Shown here: piece after piece, positions 53,169-61,398 of the stretch
How positions within the stretch are numbered: the stretch's first letter is position 1
Layout of the letters: every line of letters starts with the position of its first letter
Source: Desertivirga brevis
GTDB lineage: Bacteria > Bacteroidota > Bacteroidia > Sphingobacteriales > Sphingobacteriaceae
Assembly (NCBI RefSeq): GCF_017355835.1
Contig: NZ_JAFEWF010000001.1
Span: 248,001 to 312,000 of the forward strand
Length of the DNA stretch: 64,000 bases
Direction of reading: 5' to 3'
The notes under the pieces: generated by a model
The model's input: only the letters and a program-made list of their open reading frames with translations
What the model was told of the DNA's origin: nothing
The model's database searches: none
Position numbers and translations under genes: made by a program

Positions 53169-55013
53169 TCATGCATGTGATAGTAACCATTCCCGGGCTT
53201 CAGTCGTGGACGTAAAAAACTGCGTTATCACATTTCCCTGCTTTAGATCGACCGCTTTCTGAGCGGAGATATTGTTAAACATTACCGAGGAGAAGACCCA
53301 GGCAAAATGGCGCAGTCCTGCAGCTTCCATCATAGGAAACCACTGACCACCTACCCATTCGGAAGCGTCAGAAACGCCGGTGATGTTCGAATTATCATTC
53401 AACACGAGTCGGCAATTATTCGCCTTCAACAGTTCATGCATCTTCAAACAACCATATTTCACAGACTCAAGGTCCTGAAAGCCGATCCAATCTACCTCAA
53501 GGATGCCAGTTGCAACGTTGAAGCTTATAGCCATCTGATTATCTTTATACTCAGTTGAAGATTCAACAATAATTTCACGACGAAGGTCATTAATGGGAAG
53601 TTTAAAAAAGAACGTGGAGCCTTTTCCCAGTTCGCTTTCAATCCAAAAATCTCCACTATGTCTAATTAATATCTCAGACACTATAAAAAGGCCTAAACCC
53701 AATCCTTCGTACTTCATGGCCGTAGCATCTACACGATAGAACCGCTGAAAAATCCTCGCCAGATCCTCATCTGCTATGCCGATGCCAAAATCTTTAATTG
53801 AAGTAATTACATAATTCGCTTGGACGTAAGTATCTATTTCAACACGATCGGCTCCAGGCGAATATTTAACAGCATTGGAAAGTATATTCGCAAATACCTG
53901 CTCTAATCGGTAGCGATCTCCCTTAAGCTTTACAGATGATTTATTTTTAACAATAACTTGATGCTTTACATTCCAGCTCCTAAACGTATGAACAAAATCG
54001 TCTATTAGTTCAGCAAAATCAATTTCTTCAATATTGTATACGAGCTTTCCAGCTGATATTTTAGACACATCAAGTAAATCGGAAGTAAGCCTCTCCAAAC
54101 GTTTCAATTGATCAAGGCCACGAGAGATAAAAGTAGTCTGTTCTGCGGTTTTGTTTTTATCTAAAAGCTGCAGATAAAGCTTTAGACTAGTGAGCGGAGT
54201 TTTGAGTTCGTGACTCGCGATACTTACAAACTCATCCATTTTCTTCAATTGCAAATTGCTGTGTTGATGTTCTCTTTCCTGCTCGGTGATGTCTGTCAAT
54301 GTACCAAGAAAACCAGTTTCTCCATCAAAAACGGGTAAGCCTACCGAGAGGAACCATCTATATTCATTATTTGCACTCTTAAGTCGAAATCTGCCACTAT
54401 AATGCTCTCTATTCCGCAAAGCTTTATCGTAGTATTTTTGAACCTCCGGAATATCATCCTCATGCAATAACTTGGTCCAGCCGCTATCAAATCCATCAGC
54501 GACAGGCATGCCAGAAAATTTCTCCCACTGCTTGCTAATATAATTCAAACTTCCGTCAACCCCGGTTCGCCAAATAATAACAGGAGTATTATCGGCAAGA
54601 AATCTGAAGTATTGTTCATTTTTTCGTAAGGCTTCAGACGATTGCTTTTGTTCTTCAATATCCACGCATATACCTAACCAGGAAGTCAAGACCCCATTTT
54701 TGTCGAACACAGGCTTCGTTTTACTTAGGTGCCAGCGATAAATTCCGTTTTTATCTCTAAAACGCTGCTCAATTTCATAACTTGTGGCACTCTGTAGATT
54801 TCTCTGCGCTTCTCTCTGCACTAGCGGTAGATCCGCTGGATGTATCAAAGTCCAAATAATCTTTTTTAATTCACTAACACATGTCGTTCCCGTAAAATCA
54901 AACCATTCCTGGTTATAATAATTCGCGGACATATTTGCATCAGCCCTCCAAACTTTGGCAGGAACTGCATCAGCTAAAAAACGAAATTCAGAATCAAACG
55001 AGCTATCAGGCAT
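53169..55013 (-). CDS. PAS histidine kinase with C-terminal STAS/SEC14-like domain
   Basis: The 614 residues have two PAS-PAC units (about 6-125 and 130-250), HisKA with His268 in SHELKTPL, HATPase_c (about 370-478: NILSNAVKYSPGADR, DFGIGIADED, GLGLGL), and a further ~130 residues (VDWIGFQDLESVKYGCLKMHEL, LVLNDNSNITGVSDASEW, AGLRHFAWVFSS). That tail resembles the small SpoIIAA/STAS-SEC14-like proteins that Bacteroidota usually encode alone. No membrane helices are seen. A -7 box TATCTTTG lies at 55054-55047. The fusion is unusual. Confidence 0.85.
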   Translation of the reverse strand: MPDSSFDSEFRFLADAVPAKVWRADANMSANYYNQEWFDFTGTTCVSELKKIIWTLIHPADLPLVQREAQRNLQSATSYEIEQRFRDKNGIYRWHLSKTKPVFDKNGVLTSWLGICVDIEEQKQSSEALRKNEQYFRFLADNTPVIIWRTGVDGSLNYISKQWEKFSGMPVADGFDSGWTKLLHEDDIPEVQKYYDKALRNREHYSGRFRLKSANNEYRWFLSVGLPVFDGETGFLGTLTDITEQEREHQHSNLQLKKMDEFVSIASHELKTPLTSLKLYLQLLDKNKTAEQTTFISRGLDQLKRLERLTSDLLDVSKISAGKLVYNIEEIDFAELIDDFVHTFRSWNVKHQVIVKNKSSVKLKGDRYRLEQVFANILSNAVKYSPGADRVEIDTYVQANYVITSIKDFGIGIADEDLARIFQRFYRVDATAMKYEGLGLGLFIVSEILIRHSGDFWIESELGKGSTFFFKLPINDLRREIIVESSTEYKDNQMAISFNVATGILEVDWIGFQDLESVKYGCLKMHELLKANNCRLVLNDNSNITGVSDASEWVGGQWFPMMEAAGLRHFAWVFSSVMFNNISAQKAVDLKQGNVITQFFTSTTEAREWLLSHA

Positions 55014-55046
55014 AAGACATATTAGCTGACAAACAAGTCAGGGTAG

Positions 55047-55054
55047 CAAAGATA
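55047..55054 (-). promoter_or_regulatory. -7 promoter box of the PAS kinase gene
   Basis: The minus strand reads TATCTTTG, an exact TANNTTTG match, 33 bases before the start codon. Between them lies a small dyad CTGAC-N6-GTCAG (55026-55041). Confidence 0.4.
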
Positions 55055-55178
55055 TTATTTATGCATTTTACAGCACTATATCCAAGGAAGGATTTTCTGG
55101 ACTGCGAAAAGCCGTAAGTAAATAAGAACTGGTGTTTATAGATTTAGCTGTTATGAAATATTCCGTACTTTGCTTCAA

Positions 55179-55793
55179 ATGGATCCTATTTACATTACTG
55201 AATTGTTTGGCACATTCTTTTTTGCAATGTCAGGAGCTCTGGCTGCTGCTGAACATAATGAGGAGCACGACTGGTTTGGCGCGGGCTTTATAGGCTTCGT
55301 TACCGCAATAGGAGGAGGTAGTTTGCGGGATATTTTGCTAGGTAGTTATCCACTTATATGGGTCGGCAATGTACGATTTCTGTATGCCATCCTCCTGGGA
55401 ATTCTACTGGCCGGTTTATTTTATAATACCCTGTTAAAGCTTCGCAGAACCTTTTTGCTTTTTGATACTTTGGGTATTTCCCTTTTCACCATCCTTGGAA
55501 CGGAAAAAGCACTTAGGTATGGTATTAGTTCTGAAGTTGCTGCCATGATGGGAATGTTTACAGCAGTGATGGGCGGAGTAGTAAGAGATACTTTGCTAAA
55601 CGAGGTGCCTGTAATTTTTAAGAAGGAGATCTACGCAAGTGCTTGCTTGATGGGAGCAAGTATATATCTGTTACTTATTAATTTTGGGGTAGAGCGGAAC
55701 AGCAGTTTCTTTGCTTCAATACTTGTAGTCGTTATCATAAGAATTCTGGCTCTGAAATTTAAATTAAGCTTACCAAAATTTAAAAGAGGCTAA
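55179..55793 (+). CDS. TRIC-type cation channel family protein (UPF0126)
   Basis: About 204 residues with seven helices arranged as two repeats of the UPF0126/TRIC fold: IGFVTAIGGGSLRDILLG in the first and GMFTAVMGGVVRDTLLNEVPVIF in the second, each with the conserved GGGxxRD-like turn. Bacterial TRIC proteins form trimeric K+-selective channels; some relatives carry glycine. I used the ATG at 55179. A TTG at 55170 falls in the sequence TACTTTG just upstream and is unlikely to be the start. Confidence 0.9.
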   Translation: MDPIYITELFGTFFFAMSGALAAAEHNEEHDWFGAGFIGFVTAIGGGSLRDILLGSYPLIWVGNVRFLYAILLGILLAGLFYNTLLKLRRTFLLFDTLGISLFTILGTEKALRYGISSEVAAMMGMFTAVMGGVVRDTLLNEVPVIFKKEIYASACLMGASIYLLLINFGVERNSSFFASILVVVIIRILALKFKLSLPKFKRG

Positions 55794-55930
55794 ATGTTTA
55801 TGCCTGCTGCTATTATTGTAAAGCCTTAATGGAATAAGAAACTTTTTACTATTTAATTGAAATTCATTTTTGTAAATTTGGAACTATCCTATCAGAGGCA
55901 ATTTCGGTCTCCATTCAAAATCCAATAAAC

Positions 55931-55985
55931 ATTATAGCAACCTTATAGCGACCTTACAGCGATCTTATAGCGACCTTATAGCGAT
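55931..55985. repeat. Five tandem copies of an 11-bp unit
   Basis: The unit is CTTATAGCGAC. In order the copies are ATTATAGCAAC, CTTATAGCGAC, CTTACAGCGAT, CTTATAGCGAC, CTTATAGCGAT. The array is intergenic, 138 bases after the TRIC gene. Eleven bases is about one helical turn. Confidence 0.9.
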
Positions 55986-56318
55986 ATTTATTCCATACTG
56001 ATTCGTAAATGCTCCGGCACTGATCTCACTATCGTCCAAGGATTGGCTTAAGGTTCGCTTCCTCTTATTTTCTACTGCCCCCCAAAATTCCGAACCTGTC
56101 CCGAACCAGTATGATCTTCTTCTATAAGGCAACCTGAAATTAATTCTTTTAGACAGACTACTTTTATAATAGGAGGGATCTTTCAAAAAAAACTTCCATG
56201 AGCAGAAACTCACAAACGTAGGATGAAAGCAGCTTAAGGGTTTTACTGTGGGGAAGGCAGGGTTGTGATACCATAACAGACTATAATTAGGATCATCATT
56301 GGTATCCCAGAAAGTAAA

Positions 56319-56346
56319 AGGCCGGCATTAGTTATTATGCCGGCCT
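56319..56346 (-). terminator. Terminator after the VWA gene
   Basis: AGGCCGGCAT (56319-56328) pairs with ATGCCGGCCT (56337-56346). On the minus strand the hairpin is followed by TTTTACTTT. Confidence 0.8.
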
Positions 56347-56392
56347 GGGAGGCTAACTCCCTGTTTAGCACGGTTTAGGATGCCCGGTGTTA

Positions 56393-58306
56393 TTAATAAG
56401 AGTCTTTAGCAAGTTCCATTCCTTTAGATAGCATGGCTGCGCTTTCAGCTAAACGAACAAATTCTGCACGATAGCCATCATCATCTTTTCCTCTTGCGCC
56501 TTTTGCTCTTAAGATGAGCTTATCAAAAGAAGAAGCTTGTTTAAACTCAGAATTTCTTAGTAGCATACCGAACTCGGCTACTGCACTAGCAAAACGAAAA
56601 TCTGCAGAGGCTGATTCAAAGGCAAGGGCTCTATCTTCCTGGATAACTTGCACTAAGCGACTTTTATCAGAATGAGGATCCTTGTAGCGGAATTTAATAG
56701 TTGCAACATCATCCGAATTCGTAAGATCTTCTTTCCTTGCTTGTTTTTGATACTTTAGAGGATCAACGCTTAAGGAAAAATCACTTTTTACGCCCACCGG
56801 TATTATTTCATACAGGGCAGTTACAGTGTGCCCTACACCCATATCTCCGCCTATCTTTTTATCATTATTAAAGTCTTCTTTTGCCATAAGTCTGTTTTCA
56901 TAACCTATTAGCCGGTACGCCTGAACTTTGCCTGGATTGAACTCAACCTGAATCTTTACATCTTTAGCAATTGTGAAAAGGGTTCCGCCAAATTCAGTGA
57001 CCATTGCTTTCCGCGCTTCTGTAATATTGTCAATATAAGCATAGTTCCCTCTCCCTTTATTTGCGATAGTCTCCATTTTGCTGTCTTTCAGATTTCCCAT
57101 ACCAAACCCTAAAACAGAAATATTAACTCCGCTTTCTCTTTCCTGAACAATCAGATCTTCCATTTCCTTATCGCTCGAGGCACCTACATTGAAATCTCCA
57201 TCCGTCGCCATAATGATCCTGTTATTACCTTCTTTCTTGAAATTTTCACGGGCAACCTGGTAGGCCATTCTTAAACCAGCACCGCCTGACGTAGAACCGC
57301 CAGAGCCTAAAGCATCAATGGCGTTCTTAATTTCTGCTTTACGGCTACCCGGGGTACTCTTCAAAGCTAGTGTTACGTAGCCTGCATAAGTTACTATAGC
57401 TACCTGGTCTTTATCCCGTAACTGATCTACCAACATTTTTAAAGAGGTTTTAACCAGTGGAAGTCTGTTTTCTGGAGACATTGAGCCTGAAACGTCGATC
57501 AGGAAAACAAGATTAGAGGCTGGCAACTTTTCTGTCTTAACCTCTTTTGCCTTTAAACCTATCCGTAATAGCTGGTGCTGGGGATTCCATGGGGCTGAGG
57601 ATAGTTCTGTATGAATTGCGACTGGTTTATCGTCTTTTGGTCCTTCCAGATCATATTTGAAGTAATTGATCATTTCCTCAACTCGTACTGCGTCTTTAGG
57701 AGGAAGCTGCCCATTATTAATAAAGCGACGCAGATTTGTATAGGAAGCGCCATCCACATCTACTGCAAAGGTCGATAAAGCTTGATCTTTGGGATTCTGG
57801 AAACCGTTTTCGGTAATCTCCTTGTAAGATTCTGTGTTGTGGTCGGGAATTAATATATGTCGGGTATATACCTGATTGTTTTGACCTCTTATTGCAATCC
57901 CAGATATTTTACCATGCATAGCAGCTGTAGGAGCAGCTGCCACTGCTCCAGTGACATCCTGTTTTCTTTGGGTTCCATATCCAACTATCACTACTTCCTT
58001 CAGTTCTGATTTCGACTGCTTTAGAGTAACATTGAGGCGATCAGTTTTCCCCGGCTTAACTTTCAGAGTTTCATATCCAACAAATGAAAAGACCAAATTC
58101 ACATCGTTGGATGGAATCTTTAAAGAATAATGCCCTTCGGTATCTGTTGATGCTCCAATAGTTGTACCTTCAACTCTTACAGACACACCCGGTAGAGGAG
58201 AGCCGTCTAATTGTTCGCGCACCGTTCCACTAATAGTGCGCACTGAGCTGCTTTTAAAGCCAACCAGACTTAAGAGCAGGATAATGAGGTATAGATTTCC
58301 TTTCAT
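56393..58306 (-). CDS. VWA-domain protein with CarboxypepD_reg domain and TonB-receptor-like plug motif (YfbK type)
   Basis: About 637 residues from the ATG at 58306 (an upstream ATG at 58381 precedes the signal peptide). Signal peptide, CarboxypepD_reg domain (about 25-97, SGTVREQLDGSPLPGVSVRVEGT), then the plug-like string EVVIVGYGTQRKQDVTGAV (104-122), otherwise typical of SusC receptors. A YfbK N-terminal region and a VWA domain with intact MIDAS (DVSGSMS, TDGDF) follow, and a DUF3520-like C-terminus ends the protein. It is exported and may bind metal-dependent partners. It is divergent from an ECF sigma gene whose membrane partner carries the same plug motif. Confidence 0.85.
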   Translation of the reverse strand: MKGNLYLIILLLSLVGFKSSSVRTISGTVREQLDGSPLPGVSVRVEGTTIGASTDTEGHYSLKIPSNDVNLVFSFVGYETLKVKPGKTDRLNVTLKQSKSELKEVVIVGYGTQRKQDVTGAVAAAPTAAMHGKISGIAIRGQNNQVYTRHILIPDHNTESYKEITENGFQNPKDQALSTFAVDVDGASYTNLRRFINNGQLPPKDAVRVEEMINYFKYDLEGPKDDKPVAIHTELSSAPWNPQHQLLRIGLKAKEVKTEKLPASNLVFLIDVSGSMSPENRLPLVKTSLKMLVDQLRDKDQVAIVTYAGYVTLALKSTPGSRKAEIKNAIDALGSGGSTSGGAGLRMAYQVARENFKKEGNNRIIMATDGDFNVGASSDKEMEDLIVQERESGVNISVLGFGMGNLKDSKMETIANKGRGNYAYIDNITEARKAMVTEFGGTLFTIAKDVKIQVEFNPGKVQAYRLIGYENRLMAKEDFNNDKKIGGDMGVGHTVTALYEIIPVGVKSDFSLSVDPLKYQKQARKEDLTNSDDVATIKFRYKDPHSDKSRLVQVIQEDRALAFESASADFRFASAVAEFGMLLRNSEFKQASSFDKLILRAKGARGKDDDGYRAEFVRLAESAAMLSKGMELAKDSY

Positions 58307-58385
58307 GTTATTGAATTTTGGCGAAGGATGCATCATCAGGAAAATTTCCATAAGCGATAAATAAAAATTATTTTCAAACACTTAA

Positions 58386-58961
58386 ATGAGTTGGTTTAGT
58401 AATTCAGGGAAATCAGATCAGTATAGCGACCAGGAACTCCTGGACCGTTATCTGGCTACGCACGATCTGGAAATCCTGGGTAAACTGTATAAAACCCATT
58501 CCTCAATGGTTTACTATGTCTGCTATCGCTACTTCCAGGATACTGAACGGAGTAGGGATGCCGTAATGCAGATCTTCGAAGAGCTTATCAGGAAGATAGA
58601 TAAGCAGGAGATCAGGCAATTCGCCAGCTGGCTTTATGTGTTGACCAAGAACTACTGCCTAATGCAGCTGCGTTCAAACAAGAAAATGCAATATGTTTCG
58701 TTCGATGAATTTGTGGAATTTCCTGTAAGTCAGCATCAGGAAGACCATAAAGAAAAGGAGGCAGCCCTTACCGCACTCGAGAAATGCGTGGAGAAGCTTC
58801 CAGAACGGCAAAAACAAAGTATCGACCTGTTCTTTTTAAATGAAAAGTGCTACAAAGAGATTGTGGATTTAACAGGCTTCAGTTTGAATGAGGTTAAAAG
58901 CTATATACAGAACGGAAAAAGGAATTTAAAAATTTGTATGGAGAAGAACGGTGGAGAGTAA
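58386..58961 (+). CDS. ECF RNA polymerase sigma factor
   Basis: A 191-residue sigma factor with sigma-2 (about 17-90: LGKLYKTHSSMVYYVCYRYF, DAVMQIFEELI) and sigma-4 (about 130-185: CVEKLPERQKQSIDLFFLNEKCYKEIVDLTGFS in part, LNEVKSYIQNGKRNLK). Its end overlaps the start of the membrane anti-sigma/TonB gene by 11 bases, so they are coupled. It probably controls this operon and perhaps the divergent VWA gene, from which only 79 bases separate it. Confidence 0.9.
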   Translation: MSWFSNSGKSDQYSDQELLDRYLATHDLEILGKLYKTHSSMVYYVCYRYFQDTERSRDAVMQIFEELIRKIDKQEIRQFASWLYVLTKNYCLMQLRSNKKMQYVSFDEFVEFPVSQHQEDHKEKEAALTALEKCVEKLPERQKQSIDLFFLNEKCYKEIVDLTGFSLNEVKSYIQNGKRNLKICMEKNGGE

Positions 58962-60273
58962 CAAATACGACATATCCTTAATTCGGAAGTATCTTAACGG
59001 AGAGCTTGATGCAAGAACTATGTATCAACTGGAACGCCAGGCTCAGGAAGATCCGCTTTTGATGGATCTGATTATGGGAATGGAATTGGGAGACCAGTTG
59101 AAACATGATAAAGCTTTAATTGAGGTAAATGATCTTATCGATCAAAGGACAAAACCTGAAAAGACCCGCATTATTCCTCTGCTTCGTTGGAGTATTGCAG
59201 CTTCTGTAGTTATCGTGTCTGGAATTGCTGCATTGCTTATCCTAAGGAAGGATTCACCCGAAAGAATTTCAATGGCGGAATCCAAGAAACCTGTAACTGT
59301 AGTGGACAGCCTGGAAAAGCCGGGGGTTGAGGATCTTCCTGAAGTTCATCAAGATCAAACGAAAGTGGCAGAAGTTAAACGGAAGTCAAAACCGTTGAAA
59401 ACTTATGGGAAGGACAAGGATTTAGAAGTATCGAAGAGTAAGGAACAAATAGCAATGCTTGAACCAGGGAAAACAGGAGAGTCCGGAGTATTGAATGAGG
59501 TTGTGATAACAGGTTATCCCACACAGAAAAGAATGGAACTTACAGGCGCTGTAGTAAGTGTAAAAGCAGAAGAATTAAGCCCACAAATAGCCTTACAAGG
59601 GCGTGTTCCTGGGGTGGGAGTTGAGCCACCCATGTCAAAATCGATCAGAATTAGAGGTTCTTCTTCATTGCCAGCAGAAAACAAGGATTATAGAGCACAA
59701 ATAAGTGGCATAGTTAGAGACAAGCAATCCAATCAGGCGCTTCCGGGTGTATTCATAAAAGTTAAAGGAACAAACATTGCAACAGTAACAGATATCAACG
59801 GAAAATTTAAGCTGGCCGTTCCAGACCCTCAACAAACCCTTGAAGTGTCTTTTGTTGGTTTTGACCATGCTTCTGTAAAGGTTAATAGTAACGATAGCGT
59901 GGTTATTGCGATGAACCCGGCAAGCTTGGCCTTAAACGAAGTTGCAGTAGTTCGCTACGGAAGCAAAAAAGATAATGACGATCTAGCGGACAATCAAAAC
60001 AGGGAAGTTGCACCGGCTAATGGATGGGAGGAATATAACAAGTACATAAAGGAAAACGCAATAGTATCAAAAGGGCAAAAAGGTACGGTTGTACTAAGCT
60101 TTTCTGTTTCTTCTAATGGTTCCTTAAGTGATTTTAAAATTATAAAAACAGACAGGCCTTCTCTGAACCTACAGGCAATCAAACTGGTATCAGACGGTCC
60201 GCAATGGCGGGGCCCAAAGGCAGGCACACAGAAAGTGAGATTAAGGATCAAGTTTAAGGAGGTTGAAGACTAA
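58951..60273 (+). CDS. Membrane anti-sigma-like protein fused to plug fragments, CarboxypepD_reg and TonB C-terminal domain
   Basis: The 440 residues start at GTG 58951, overlapping the sigma gene. Cytoplasmic part (1-78) like anti-sigma N-termini; one helix (about 79-97); Lys/Glu-rich linker; plug-like segment LNEVVITGYPTQKRMELTGA onward (181-235) including RIRGSSSL; CarboxypepD_reg domain (250-322); a second short plug-like link LNEVAVVRYG (328-337); and a TonB C-terminal domain (about 365-438) with GPQWRGPKAG. It should sit in the inner membrane with its long part in the periplasm, holding the sigma factor. The combination of receptor pieces and TonB end is not the usual FecR layout. Confidence 0.82.
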   Translation: MESNKYDISLIRKYLNGELDARTMYQLERQAQEDPLLMDLIMGMELGDQLKHDKALIEVNDLIDQRTKPEKTRIIPLLRWSIAASVVIVSGIAALLILRKDSPERISMAESKKPVTVVDSLEKPGVEDLPEVHQDQTKVAEVKRKSKPLKTYGKDKDLEVSKSKEQIAMLEPGKTGESGVLNEVVITGYPTQKRMELTGAVVSVKAEELSPQIALQGRVPGVGVEPPMSKSIRIRGSSSLPAENKDYRAQISGIVRDKQSNQALPGVFIKVKGTNIATVTDINGKFKLAVPDPQQTLEVSFVGFDHASVKVNSNDSVVIAMNPASLALNEVAVVRYGSKKDNDDLADNQNREVAPANGWEEYNKYIKENAIVSKGQKGTVVLSFSVSSNGSLSDFKIIKTDRPSLNLQAIKLVSDGPQWRGPKAGTQKVRLRIKFKEVED

Positions 60274-60327
60274 TAAGCAGAGTGGTTTAATACCTGGTAT
60301 GCATAAAGACAAGTAACAGTGATCCGA

Positions 60328-61398
60328 TCAAAATTTCTTTCTAATTTTCCAAATGAAGCCATCAAGAACGTAATGGGTGGATTGAGGAAGGGCAAGCAGT
60401 GGAACCAATAACGAAAGTAGTTGACGTTCTTCAATCTTTGGTAAATTTGAGAATGCGGGAAAAAGGTCATTATGTTCCTTCCAGATCAAGCCATCCCAAA
60501 GTCCTTCTTCCGCGTATGCCAAAGAAGCAAGGATAAGGATGAAGACTACAACGCCATACTTGCCAAAGGAAAACTTTAAGACCTTGCTTCCTTCAGACAT
60601 CTCTTTACTATATCTTTTCTTTTCGAAAAACCAGATTAAAGCCATGTAGGGGATACCATGCGATAAGACGTTGAGGGTAGTGAAGGCCATATCTCCATTA
60701 TAGTAAACTATCCCAAAATACCAGGATAAGACTGTGCCCAGGATCAAGATATTTTTGGGGACATTAAACTGCTTACGTTTGTATAACAACGCTATCTCCT
60801 TAAGGATGTAAAGTACAAGTACAGCAACATATGCCCAGCCGAATAGCTGTGATAGGAAGGGCAGAGGATAACGAAGGAAATCGTTTTCAATAAACCAATT
60901 GAAGTTCCGGTTCGGGTTAAGATGCCAGAAGCAGATCGGATAAATGGTTGCTGAATAGATCGTTAGAGAGTCGATCACTACGGATAGTTTATCTTTTTTC
61001 TCGTGTCGTGAGTATAAACGCATGATCCCGTACTGTTGCCGGATAAAGTGAAATACCGCCAGATAAGCTAATACGCGCCAGAACAATAGTTGATCAAGGC
61101 TGTAGAAAACGACACTGATGACGTAGCAGAACAAAGGAACCGCCACTAATAAGGATTTTTTTGATTTGAGTTCCCTGGGGTTAAAATAGGTGCGGTATAA
61201 AGTGCTGTAAACATGTGCCACATCCACAAATACAATCAATATCAGCCAATAAAGAGCAGGCATTGCCTCTGATTCCTTAAACTGCATCGGGAAAAAACCG
61301 ACTATCAACAAGGCCAGATAGGGTGGTAGCAGGATAAAAATAGTGTCAGAGCTGGCAGAATTTAGCCAGGGTTGCTTGATCTCCTTAAACTTTTCCAT
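60328..61398 (-). CDS. Polytopic membrane protein with conserved His motifs
   Basis: The 356 residues contain about nine helices. Several His lie in or near helices: VDVAHVYSTLYRTYFNP (His62), FHFIRQQYG (His117), NVLSHGIPYMALIWFFEKKRY and STHYVLDGFIWK near the C-terminus. This pattern recalls membrane di-iron or heme enzymes, but I cannot assign a family. The start overlaps the end of the FAD oxidoreductase gene by 14 bases, so it is third in an operon with that gene and the spermidine-synthase-like gene. Confidence 0.7.
   Translation of the reverse strand: MEKFKEIKQPWLNSASSDTIFILLPPYLALLIVGFFPMQFKESEAMPALYWLILIVFVDVAHVYSTLYRTYFNPRELKSKKSLLVAVPLFCYVISVVFYSLDQLLFWRVLAYLAVFHFIRQQYGIMRLYSRHEKKDKLSVVIDSLTIYSATIYPICFWHLNPNRNFNWFIENDFLRYPLPFLSQLFGWAYVAVLVLYILKEIALLYKRKQFNVPKNILILGTVLSWYFGIVYYNGDMAFTTLNVLSHGIPYMALIWFFEKKRYSKEMSEGSKVLKFSFGKYGVVVFILILASLAYAEEGLWDGLIWKEHNDLFPAFSNLPKIEERQLLSLLVPLLALPQSTHYVLDGFIWKIRKKF

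Larger units (their letters stand above)
55794..56392. other. Gene-free stretch with a tandem repeat and a terminator
   Basis: This ~600-base gap holds five tandem 11-base units (55931-55985) and the terminator of the VWA gene (56319-56346). Between them an 82-codon open frame on the minus strand (56213-55965) ends in the repeats; it matches no family I know and I do not call it a gene. Confidence 0.6.

Noticed and set aside
55931..55985. The 11-base repeat array as a CRISPR.
   Set aside because: Units are too short, directly adjacent, without spacers, and no cas gene is in the window.
55965..56213. An 82-codon open frame on the minus strand in the gap before the VWA gene.
   Set aside because: It ends in the tandem repeats, matches no family I recognise, and has no promoter or spacing that supports expression.
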